From positions 25,021,692 through 25,085,691 of the forward strand of contig OZ022244.1 in NCBI GenBank assembly GCA_963978895.1: DNA of 64,000 bases. The letters run 5' to 3'. Of this stretch, positions 46,321-64,000 are shown one piece after another. The first letter of the stretch is position 1, and every line of letters begins with the position of its first letter. Origin of the DNA: Erpobdella octoculata (taxonomy: Eukaryota > Annelida > Clitellata > Hirudinida > Erpobdellidae). The translations under genes were made by a program, and so were the position numbers. Below the pieces are notes generated by a model. It saw only the letters and a list, made by a program, of their open reading frames with translations. It was not told where the DNA came from and ran no database searches.

Positions 46321-47109
46321 TGGTAATTTATAGAGTCTCTTACAGAGCTCAGAGGCGTTGTTCTTTTACATGCCCCACGGAGAGTACGAGTCGAATTGTG
46401 AAATTTTAAAATTGAAAGCTACAATTTTACCAACTCAGCTTACATGGCACCATGAATTGGTACGATGCATCACGTGACTATTATTTCGGTTATGAAAGAA
46501 TCAAAACGAGTATGCGTTTATAATTTCTTTTCCAAACACTCTAAGCTTTACGCACTAACAAATTCTGAACTGAAAATCCGCATTCTGAGCTAGGGGCATT
46601 ATTTGGGAAAAGACCCCAAGGATTTTCCAAAAAAAATTCTAAATAGCAGCGGAGTTTTTTGAAAGAATTTGTTAAATTATTACTGCACAAAAATTGGAAA
46701 AAGTACCCACCTGCGATCGCCCGTTAATCAGCTATACCTTAGCATTAGGAGTATAATATTTTGGAATGTGTGGTTTTTTTTAACATTTTGTCCCCCCCGC
46801 CATTCTCATGCCGTGCCCCTTTTCTCCACACTTTGTAACTTCGGTAATCGAGGCTGGTGGATATCCCGATATTTTGTCTACTGTGGCCATTGATATAATT
46901 TATACTGGATTATATCAATATTTTTTGTTTATAGACCTCTGCACATTGTGTTTTAAAACTAATGTCACAGTACATAATAAAATTCTTCATGTCGGCGCCT
47001 GTCTTGTTTTCTTTTTCCATCCTCTCTTATCCAGACTTGAGAGTTTCGGACTGGCTCGCAATATGCGAGGCGGAGTTATAAGTACCGACATTTATCGTAT
47101 TATATCGTA
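46321..47109. other. Intergenic, nothing recognised
   Basis: No coherent coding frame or repeat match; the last 30 bp ('TTTATCGTATTATATCGTA') are the left half of the ATCGT repeat cut by the next element. Confidence 0.5.
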
Positions 47110-48934
47110 CTAGCAGTGCCCGTAGCGGCTTCGCTCGCATGAAATTAGAGAATTTGAACCATGCATACATAGTAGAGTACTGCACGGATAAATTTTTTAG
47201 GTCTCGGCTCAGCCCGTCGACAACTTGGCCCAGCCCGTTTCACAAACCGAAATTCCTGGCCCGGCACGGCCCGTCTAATTTGGGCCCGGCCCGTTTTTAC
47301 AGGCCTAGAAGTTCTATATACTTGATGAAAAACTTCGGCCCGTCCCACCTTGACTTCAGGCTTAGCCCGGCCCGTCTGAACACCCTAAAATCACTAAAAT
47401 GTCTATATACTTGGTTAAAAATCTCGGCCCGTCCCATCTTGATTTGAGGTTTGGGCAGGGCCGTATGAAGACCCTTGAATAACGGCTTGGCCCGTCCGTC
47501 CGGTGATAAACTGAACTCATCTACTTTTAACCGGCACAAAACCTCAAAATACTAATTTTACTTTTGTAGCATTTACAGTTTTTGAGTAGCAGTTACTTTA
47601 AAAACTCTATTTTCCACCCCATATTTGAAGTCCTGGAAACAAAATTTTCAAAAAATGGTAAAACACGTATATCAATATTTCTAGAGTAGAAACCAAATAC
47701 TAATTTTTACTCCTGTAGCATCTACAGTTTTCGAGTAGCAGTTACATTAAAAACCAAATAACCTTATTTTCCACCCCACATTTGAGGTCCTGGAAACCAA
47801 ATTTAAAAAAAATGGTAAAACACGTATATCTTTATTTTTAGAATAGAAACTAAATACTAATTTTTACATCTGTGGTATTTACAGTTTTTGAGTGCAGTTA
47901 CTTTAAAAAACAAATAACCCTATTTTCCACCCCACATTTGAAGTCCTGGAAACCAAATTTTCAAAAAATGCTAAAACACGTATTTCATTATTTTTGGAGT
48001 AGAAACTAAATACTAATTTTTACTCCTGTAGCATTTACAATTTTTGAGTAGCAGCTACTTTAAAAACCAAATAACCCAATTTTCCAACCCACATTTGAGG
48101 TCCGGGAAACCGAATTTTCAAAAAATGGTGAAACAAGTATCTTTTTATTTTTCAAGAACAATCCATATACCAATTTCAAAATCTCCTCATTTTCGGTTTT
48201 CGAGATATACATTGTTTTAGAAAAAAGTTTGTTTTCTAGTTTTTTCCCCTCAGGAGCAAAATTTTCAAAAATCCTTTCTTAGCGGATGTTTACGCTATAA
48301 AAGTAATATAAGTTCCAAATTTCACGTTCCTAGGATGAGACGCTTGAGCTCGGCGTTGATTATCAGTCAATCAGTCAGTCAGTCAGTCAGTCAGTCAGTC
48401 AGTCAGTCAGTCAGTCAGTCAGTCAGTCAGTCAGTCAGTCAGTCAGTCAGTCAGTCAGTCAGTCAGTCAGTCAGTCAGTCAGTCAGTCAGTCAGTCAGTC
48501 AGTCAGTCAGTCAGTCAGTCAGTCAGTCAGTCAGTCAGTCAGTCAGTCAGTCAGTCAGTCAGTCAGTCAGTCAGTCAGTCAGTCAGTCAGTCAGTCAGTC
48601 AGTCAGTCAGTCAGTCAGTCAGTCAGTCAGTCAGTCAGTCAGTCAGTCAGTCAGTCAGTCAGTCAGTCAGTCAGTCAGTCAGTCAGTCAGTCAGTCAGTC
48701 AGTCAGTCAGTCAGTCAGTCAGTCAGTCAGTCAGTCAGTCAGTCAGTCAGTCAGTCAGTCAGTCAGTCAGTCAGTCAGTCAGTCAGTCAGTCAGTCAGTC
48801 AGTCAGTCAGTCAGTCAGTCAGTCAGTCAGTCAGTCAGTCAGTCAGTCAGTCAGTCAGTCAGTCAGTCAGTCAGTCAGTCAGTCAGTCAGTCAGTCAGTC
48901 AGTCAGTCAGGACATGTTCTTTTATATATATAGA
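47110..48934 (-). mobile_element. Non-autonomous Helitron-like element, family A copy 2
   Basis: 1825 bp. Minus-strand start TCTATATATATAAAAGAACA at 48934 preceded by A, end 'CGGGCACTGCTAG' with CTAG at 47113-47110 followed by T. Same order of blocks as copy 1 (36997-38611): G/C-rich 'GGCCCG' domain at the 3' side, four tandem units of about 158 bp (e.g. 'CCACATTTGA.GTCC.GG' at about 47617, 47776, 47931, 48089), and the GTCA array. The body is one unit shorter than copy 1 but the GTCA array is several times longer. Confidence 0.7.
48366..48910. repeat. (GTCA)n array of about 540 bp
   Basis: Nearly perfect run of about 135 GTCA units without interruption. It produces a 225-codon open frame of Ser-Val-Ser-Gln repeats on the plus strand, which is not a gene. 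Confidence 0.98.
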
Positions 48935-48935
48935 T

Positions 48936-49045
48936 TGATACACGGTACTGCATTTATCGTATCGTATCGTATTAATACACGGTACTGCATTCATCGTATC
49001 GTATCGTATTGATACACGATACGGCACCGTATCGTAGATATCGTA
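48936..49045. repeat. 'GATACACGGTACTGCAT.TATCGTATCGTATCGTAT' repeat
   Basis: Three imperfect units of about 45 bp built from ATCGT and GATAC words; the left continuation lies before 47110, so the Helitron-like element inserted into it. Confidence 0.75.
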
Positions 49046-52000
49046 TTGCAGTGCAGATATATTATTTTACTCAAAATCAAGCCATCCGAAATTATGGCCA
49101 CAAAATTGCTTTTTATTCCAAGTTAATTTTACAGAATTTTTAATGTGACGACGCGAATCAGAAACATTTAGTGACTGTCAAGCTAGGAAGTTTGGAGAGA
49201 AAACAATAGATTTTTTCTAACAGAAATGCTTCTACTAACCTTGTGACACTCGGTGACCCTGAGGTCGGTCACAATCGCTATCAAGGTCAACGTCACTAGC
49301 ATCATCGTCGTCATCGTCATCATCATCATCATCACCATCGTCGTCGTCGTCGTCGTCAGAGGCGTGGTACCCGTCATTATCAAAAATGAACTCAGCAAAT
49401 AGTATAGAAGCTTCCTCATATGAAAATGTAAACAACATGATACATGATAATGATGATCACATTTTAATTTTTTTCAAATTTAATTAAAATATTGGAAACA
49501 CATTTTAGGAACTTGCTTTGCGTCGCTCCAGAGATTAACATGCTTTAATGATTTGACGGCAACTTATTTTAATTGAAAGAAGAATTTCCGACCTCCTCAC
49601 GTGATGGTATTATTGCGGTACAGTCCCCCCCCCCCACACTGGGTCAAGACGAACTTATGTATGTGATATACGAAACTTTAATTTCTTTGTAACAGAATCT
49701 ACACTGTCAAACTGTGCCTACCAGAGTAGCTCATATAGTTATATATGTATTAGTATTTATTATATGCATTTAAACAAAGGACCCGTTTCCCAATAAGCAG
49801 TTCTGACATGTTTACTCTGCTTAAAGTCGCCGGATTAAACTGGCATCGTTCGCGAATTGTATGATTTTAAAAATGTAATCGCAATACAAACAATTAAATA
49901 AGCAGTTACAATTCTGTCAAAGTTCGATCTCTTATTTTGTCAGTTAAATAAAATAAGTTTTTATTTTAATACATAAATGTATATATATTGTGATATAATG
50001 CAAGAAGTGCCTCTGCATGCTATGCATGCAGCAAGTAATGAAAATAGGTAATAACGATAAAAAGGAGTATATTGAATATCCAAGCAGTCTTTCAAACAAG
50101 CGAATTATCGAGCCATCATCTCTGTACATCGTAGCGCATTCGCATTCGCATTATACCGTTTAGTAAGCCGATCCGATCAGCTGTAATTAGTTTGGCCTGA
50201 CAGTAGTGGAGCGATAACATTGCAGCCTGTTTATTCGAATTTCCTTATAAACTGCTGGCTGTCCCCCCGTTTAAAGTTGAACGATTAAAAAGAGCTGTGC
50301 AATCATAAACAATTCGAGCCTTAATATAATTTTATTGTTTTTTTTCTTTCTTTTTTTTAACATCATGCAAATCAGTCTCCGTCTGCCGGGCCAAAAAATG
50401 ACTGAATGTTGAGATTAACAAAATAAAAAAACTGGTGAAGGAAAAACGAAAAAAGTAAGCTCTACAACATTTCATTGATTTGTTTCGTAACTTCATATTA
50501 AACATTAATTAGAGTCTTCAATGCGAATGTAATAAATATAATAAATGTAATGTAATAAATATAATAAATGTATATACGCAGCGCTGTTAGATTAAAATAA
50601 TGATGATAGACCATTTAAAGTTGACTCCTCAACTGCTCAACATAACTTTAGCTTAGATTCGAATGTGCTGTTGTGGATAAAATTAATAAGAAAATCGGAA
50701 TTTGTCATTGTCGTCTGATGGTTACCTTAGCTACCAAGGTATTCAGGGTCATGCCCTCGCACGGTATATAGACAGACATAGACATACGTAGACATACATA
50801 GACGTATATAGACATACATAGACATACATAGACGTATATAGACATACATAGACATACGTAGACGTACAGAGGAAATGTAGATCATGGAGAAATTCAAGAG
50901 ATTTTTTGTTGTGAAACATGATAGTTGAACTATTAAATAATAAAAGTAGTACAAATGTTATTTAAAAATTGTTTCAAATAAAAGTTCCGTGTTTTTACAA
51001 AACTTTAAAATAACCGTAAATAAATGTGCTCTAATTTATGCGTCGTTTGATTTTAATGAGGACTCTTTTCAAGGTTAACCGTCGGTTCGGAACGATGAAC
51101 GTTAATGGACTTCCATTGCTTCAGGCATGAGTACTGCACAACTGTGCACACCTTGTCGCGAGAACCAATTATATGAAGCCGCAAGCCCATCATACGCTGA
51201 CTGAGTCCCACTTTTGATCACTTAATTGATTGTTCTGCTGAGCTGTTTCGATGTTTATAACCATCTTTTGAAATTAATTCTTTTGTTGAATTCAATGAAC
51301 CAAGGAAAATTAAAATCTTTAAAATATTCGAAGATTTTCTAAAGATGATATGAGTTGAAGAGAATTTATGTTTGCAATTATGATTTTATGCATCTTCAAA
51401 GAATCAACAAAGTTCAAAAGACGCGCTGTGTACTCACGCGTTGGTCGGGAAGGAGCTCTGATGCTTCTTGAAATACGAGATATATGTCGTTGGGTCAGTG
51501 ACGTTGTGGAGAGGAGAAGTACATTTCAGGCGTGGCATGCCCAGAGTGGACAAACAATCTGCGTTCTAGACAGGTTTGTTTTAACAGGATTCACCAAATC
51601 TCTGCAGGTAGTGGAATAAAGACTTGACCGCGACTTGAGCTCAGAAAATCTGGTACAAATTGTCAAATTTGCAAGGTGAGGTGGTCTTCCATGGATAGAA
51701 TATTTAACCAATTAGCATAACTTGAAAAGTAGACTTGCGGCTGACTTCACAAGGGTCTAGTGATGCTGGCCTGTCTTGGTAGATAAAGGATGAGCCTAAG
51801 CCTATAGCTGCTACAGTTCTATAAGTCAAAATCAATACGAAGCATTAGAATGAATGACTGGCTGGATCAAGAATTTCTATTACAAAACTTTGTCTTTGTA
51901 AATTTAGCTTTCATTGGAAGGAATGCTATTTGTAATGCATAACCATCCTGGATCTTACGACATGTACATGGGACTGGTTTTTAAGTTTTTGGGATTTACA

Positions 52001-52193
52001 GTGGTTCAAGATGCTAGATAAGATGCTGTGTAATTTCTATGATCTTCTGGATGTACACAAAAAACATTCGCTTAAAATTTAATGTTTTTTTTGCTTGAAT
52101 ATCTTCTGAATTAAGAATATGCTCGTGCAATCAATTAAAGCTAAAACCTGTAATCCACGCTGTTTCATATCGGCTGTAAAATAAAAAAAATAT

Positions 52194-52258
<65 letters not shown>

Positions 52259-52340
52259 TGATGATGATGATGATGATGATATTGATGCTTTTAAGATTAT
52301 TTTCAGGTCGGCAAATTGTTAGAAGTCACCATTTTGAAAT
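49046..52340. other. Long region without a confirmed gene; microsatellites
   Basis: Contains a possible acidic exon at 49250-49425 (minus; see findings), a C-run at 49627-49636, (ACATAG)n at about 50770-50865, and the (GATGAC)n/(GATG)n block at 52193-52279 just before the Rab start codon. An open frame at 51368-51619 has no recognisable domain. The Rab promoter and 5' UTR should lie in the right part. Confidence 0.5.
52193..52279. repeat. (GATGAC)n microsatellite
   Basis: About 60 bp of GATGAC units passing into GAT triplets, 60 bp upstream of the Rab start codon, possibly transcribed in the 5' UTR. Confidence 0.95.
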
Positions 52341-59905
<7,565 letters not shown>

Positions 59906-60647
59906 GAAGTGTCTGTACGTGTGCGTGTGTGTGTGTATGTGTGTTTATATGCGTCTGTGAATGAGCATGTATGTTTATATGTGTCTGTGAATGAGCATGT
60001 GTGTTTATATGTGTCTTTTAGGTTTCGTATGTTTGTAGCAGTGTCGATGATTCTTTAAGTTATTATGTTTGTTTTCTCTGTTTCATATAGGGAACTTTTA
60101 TTTTCCACTAGTCAGATTGCTTGATTCGTTATGATGTAATGTGAATTTAACATATAAACTGTCCTGTCAGGCGTTTATACTTGACAGCAGAAGCTGTCAC
60201 GGAAACGCCGAGCAGAAAGTATAAAGTGTCATCGTGTTAGTCTGGTAATCAGTGTAATTTAATATAATTTATGTTTTTTTTGCTCTATTTATTATTTTTA
60301 AATTCATTTTTTAACTGAAAAAAAATAATCTATTTAGTTATTTATTTGGCAAAGCACACTAGCGGATCAAACCTTCATATTTGAATCGTGGTACGCTTAT
60401 AACATATTTTCATTTAAAAACGTCACCTTTCCCATGGAAAAATATAATGTTGAAAGAAGGAAAAGAAAAACCGGCAAAACACTCGACATCTTCAAAATAT
60501 TATTTTCTACAACTCTTTTTATTTGGTGATTAATTATTAATTTGAAAGTTTGAATTTCTTGAAGACGTCATTACCTATTTTGTTTACAAAATCGTTCCGA
60601 CTTTTACAAACAGTAGCGAGCCGAAAATTAAAAAAGAATTAATAATT
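59906..60647. other. Rab 3' UTR and spacer
   Basis: Begins with TG-rich microsatellite including three copies of 'TTTATATG(C/T)GTCTGTGAATGAGCATG'-like units (59920-60020). No gene seen. The promoter of the following unnamed gene should be near the right end. Confidence 0.5.
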
Positions 60648-61026
60648 ATGGGCGAAAGTTTACCTTCTTTACTAGATGCAAATGATCTTTTTAATTTTGA
60701 AAACAGTTCAGCTTCAGACATGAAACATTTATTTTTCGGGCAAGAATACTCTTTTAACGACTTTTGGCAGTTCAGTCCTTCAAAGGATATCAGTGGCCAG
60801 TTGACACCTCATCAGGTTGCCGCAAGTCCGACTAACGATTCAAGGACTCAAGATAACTTTTCAATACCAGATGCTGCGATTAATAGGATAGAAAAAATAC
60901 AACCGGTTCAAAAAACCACAGTTAAAAAATGTCAGAAGCGAAAATCTAAAAGAGATTTTGAGCGTGCATATCGATGCGTCATGAAAAACTTTGTTCAGAT
61001 TCTTCCCAAACCACAAACGGAAAGCA
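60648..61026 (+). CDS. First exon of an unrecognised gene
   Basis: ATG at 60648 opens a frame of 126 codons with non-repetitive composition, then a strong donor GTGAGT at 61027; reading through would give only 25 more codons to the stop at 61103. The peptide has an acidic, Ser/Asp/Phe-rich N-terminus (MGESLPSLLDANDLFNF) and a basic patch KKCQKRKSKRDFERAYR near its end, which could be DNA-binding or a nuclear signal. A candidate second exon starts after TTTTTAG at about 61235 and stays open for about 25 codons in the joined phase. No family is recognised; the gene may be disrupted by or end before the LINE at 61507. Confidence 0.45.
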
Positions 61027-61506
61027 GTGAGTTGGTTGAAGTTTATTGTGTCATACAATCAAGTTTGCTATGTTTTACCAGTCTTAAAATTTGTTATAAT
61101 TGAAAACTGAGGCTATTTTACGTACTCAAATCAAACAGAAATAGAAGCATTACGAAGCTGAATCTTAAACTAAATCTTTCCAGATTGTTCACAAATGGCA
61201 TTTTGACTAAAGAAAATTTAACCATCGTTTTTAGGTTGGGTTCAGATTACTTATGCAAAATGCAATGTTCGCAGCTTTTTTCAAAACATGCATTCTTTTT
61301 ACTGGAGCTTGACGTGATGGCCAGATTAAAAAGGTTCAGGCCAATCTGACTGCAGCACAAAAAATCACAACCAGAACTTTGGAAGCCTATAAACATAAAC
61401 ATAAAGGAAATGATGGGCGCAAACTATATGTCTCTATGCCCATATCTAGAATTATATAAAATATTGTTCATATATATGTTCTATAAATAAATGTATGTAT
61501 ATATTA

Positions 61507-64000
61507 TTAAAAATCCTTTTTATAGTTGTACATAATGTCGCTTATTTCGAAATGACAGTCGATTAATCTTTTAAATTCATTAACTTGATCGGCTTCTACG
61601 ATTTTCGAAGGGAGGTTGTTCCAAATTGCAGTCGATTTGGTCAGGAAGGAATATTTTCTGCAGTTGCCGTTGAATCTTTGTGTTTCCAGTTTGAACTTGT
61701 GACCTCTTGTTCTTCTTTCTTCTGATATCTTTATATTAGGAAAACACAAACGTCCTTCTTTGTCTTGAATAAAATTGTAGAGCATGATCAGGTCCCCTCT
61801 CAGTCTTCTGTACTTTAAACAAGGAAGCTTCAAAATTCTCAACCTGTCTTCATGTTTCAATCCCTTGCATGCCTTGACCATTTTTGTTGCTCTCTTCTGG
61901 ACTCTTTCAATGGCTTCTATGTCTTTTTTCTTCCATGGTGACCACACACTGACTGCATACTCCAATCTGGATCTAACCAAAGCTTTATAAATCAATATAA
62001 AAGAATCTTTTGTCAAATCTTTAAAATTTCGTGAAATTATACCTAACAGTGAAAAACATTTTTTAATTATTTCATAAATGTGATCTACAAATGTTAGTGA
62101 ACTCTGGAATGTAACACCTAAATCTTTTATTTTGTCAAGAAAATTAAGTTCCACTCCTTCTATATTATATAGCCGACGATCATCTAATTGGCGTCCATAT
62201 CTCACCGCAACACATTTACCAGCATTTAGCTTAATTTCCCATTTTTTACTCCAATCTCCTAATGAATTTAAACAGCGCTGCAATATCAATCGATCATCAC
62301 TGCTTTTTATAGTTTTAAATATTTTGGCGTCGTCTGCGTACATAAACAGCTCCGCCGAGTTATTCTTAACTATTTCAAACATATCATTGACATAAATTAT
62401 GTAAAGTAGTGGCCCTAAAACACTACCTTGAGGTACCCCACTTGTAACTTTAAATCTATTAGATGTGCTATTATTAACCCTAACACTACTTGTTCTGTTT
62501 GTTAAATAATCTTTAATCCAATTAATTAAGCCTCCATTGACGCCATAATTTTCTAGTTTATCAATTAACTTTGCATGAGATACACGGTCAAACGCTTTTT
62601 CAAAATCCGTATATACCACGTCTATTGTTTCCCCTTTATCTAATGCACTGCTCCACATATCCATCAATTTTAACAACTGAATTGTAGTTGACTTTCCTCT
62701 CGTAAAGCCGTATTGCCTATAATCTAGAAGCTTATTTCTATCAAAATGTATTATTAATTCATCCTTAATCAATGATTCTAACAGTTTACAGCAGATACAA
62801 CTTAAAGAGACTGGCCTATAATTACTTGCAGTATTTTTATCACCTTTCTTATAAACTGGGGTAATGATGGTATACTTCCAATCATCAGGGACCATTTGAG
62901 CTTGCAGTGATTTGTTGTATAAATTGCTTAAATAGCTAGAAATAGAATTTTTACATTCTATCAGAACCCTTGAAAAAATATTATCTGGTCCTGCCGATTT
63001 GTACTTATTTAATTTATTAATTTTATTTTCGACCGCGTATTTGTTTATTATTACTTCCTCCATTATGTGGACAATAATATTATTGTTAATTGTGGGACTT
63101 ATTTCTAGACTATCATTGCTTATATAAACGCTTTTAAAAAATTCAGCTAAACAATTTGCCATATCAACGTCACAAGTTATAGTTGTTGCAGACCCGTTTA
63201 TATCAGTTTTTATCATATATTCTAACTTAGTTTGACAGTTTCTGTTTTTATTTATATGTTGCCAAAAAACCTTAGGATTGGTCTTAATTTTTTTGGCCAA
63301 TTTCAGTGTCTCAGCTTCTTTAATTTTATTAATTGATTTCCTTAATTTGTTTCTGATATTTTTAAATTCTGCAAAAATATTATTATCTCTAGTTCGGATA
63401 AACTTTTTCCATAGTTTATTTTTTGTCCTGCATTGCTCAACCACATTTTTAGGTAATTTTCTTTTATGGCACTTAAATCTTAAAATTCTATCAGCATCAA
63501 TGACAGGAATATAATTCCTAATAGCTTCATTCATTACTTGACAAAAGTAATGCCACATATTGTTAACCGAGTCTTTACTTGCAAAATTGTTATCTATTTC
63601 CGACTCATCACAGTACAGATTCTCAATCAAATAATCGTTCATCAAATTATATTTTCCACTGTTAAAATCAAATTTGGATATATTGTTAATGGTTTTTGAT
63701 TTATAAAAATTTCTAATAAAGGAGAAATTTAACACACAATGATCACTTTTACCTAGTGGGGAATTATATACTAAATTTTTGATTAAATCGACGTCCTCGA
63801 CTAGAAGCAAGTCTAGAATGGACTGCTTTTGAGATCCGCGACACCTTGTAGATTCCTTAATTAGTTGAGTTAAAAAATTATCATTTAAAAAGTTGATGAG
63901 TTTATCTTCAGATGACTTAAAATTTGATTTGTAAGTATTATTTTTCCAGTCAACGTTTGGAAAGTTAAAATCTCCAATTATTAATTTTACTCTTATTTTA
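61507..64000 (-). mobile_element. Non-LTR retrotransposon (LINE) ORF2: endonuclease and reverse transcriptase, open to the window edge
   Basis: A single uninterrupted minus-strand frame from the window edge (64000) to the stop at 61507, about 830 codons visible. The 5' side holds the end of an APE-type endonuclease: GDFNFP at about 63964-63975 and SDH at 63739-63747. Then reverse transcriptase blocks: VYKKGDKNTASNYRPVSL, DVVYTDFEKAFDRVSH, SGVPQGSVLGPLLYIIYVND and FMYADD (catalytic YADD at 62329-62340). The C-terminal part (RLEYAVSVWSPW, then ERVQKRATKMV) is typical of CR1/Jockey-type elements. After the stop comes a very short A/T-rich tail with ATACAT words. With no stop or frameshift seen, this copy may be young. 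The exact clade is not certain. Confidence 0.93.

Noticed and set aside
48335..49012. 225-codon open frame of Ser-Val-Ser-Gln repeats
   Set aside because: Translation of a pure (GTCA)n array inside a transposable element; no coding signal outside the array.
51368..51619. 83-codon open frame
   Set aside because: No recognisable domain, no splice context and composition not clearly coding.

Overview
This is an AT-rich, intron-rich animal nuclear sequence, not a bacterial or viral one. Spliced GT-AG genes encode typical metazoan proteins (DOT1-type methyltransferase, Shroom, SPT20, LKB1/STK11, a Rab GTPase, a ZYG11-like protein). Between and inside them lie hAT transposons, Helitron-like repeats, a tRNA-derived SINE, a LINE and very long tetranucleotide and pentanucleotide arrays. 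TTAGGG-type repeats, small introns and this repeat load would fit a lophotrochozoan such as an annelid (a leech is my best guess), but the species is an inference.

Layout. 145-6025 (minus): eight exons of a DOT1L orthologue whose 3' part runs off the left edge. 6531-7946: a hAT element with perfect terminal repeats and an 8-bp target duplication. About 8360-14040: a degenerate telomere-like satellite (TTAGGG plus a 'GCATCCCACTAGTTACTTCG' spacer), interrupted by a hAT (8800-12126) that carries a SINE, which is itself split by another hAT (9837-11832). 16018-21531 (minus): a complete Shroom gene with a C-terminal ASD2 domain. 21532-23134: a divergent promoter gap shared with SUPT20H (23135-28957, plus, 16 exons). 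30253-35780 (plus): STK11/LKB1, eight exons, with a small hAT in intron 4. 36.7-49.1 kb: repeat-dominated, with two copies of a Helitron-like family (36997-38611 and 47110-48934), a second G/C-rich Helitron-like family (43587-44810), a foldback element, a (GTCA)n array of about 540 bp, a (TAACG)n array, and one long ORF of ZYG11/ZER1 type (39611-41317, minus). 52341-59905 (plus): a seven-exon Rab-family GTPase with a CaaX-like end. 60648 onward: the first exon of an unrecognised gene. 61507-64000 (minus): the open ORF2 of a non-LTR retrotransposon that runs off the right edge.

The genes do not form an operon or a single pathway; they are independent housekeeping or developmental genes: chromatin (DOT1L, SPT20 of SAGA), polarity and cytoskeleton (Shroom, LKB1), trafficking (Rab) and ubiquitin ligase adaptor (ZYG11-like). 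Exon boundaries were worked out by hand from splice consensus, reading phase and remembered family sequence; phases close exactly for all complete models (Shroom 1051 aa, SUPT20H 653 aa, LKB1 442 aa, Rab 253 aa). The most interesting points are nested transposon histories readable from target duplications, a decoy-acceptor tandem repeat that contains the start of a SUPT20H exon, a putative farnesylation box on LKB1, and two substitutions at SAM-contact positions in DOT1L.
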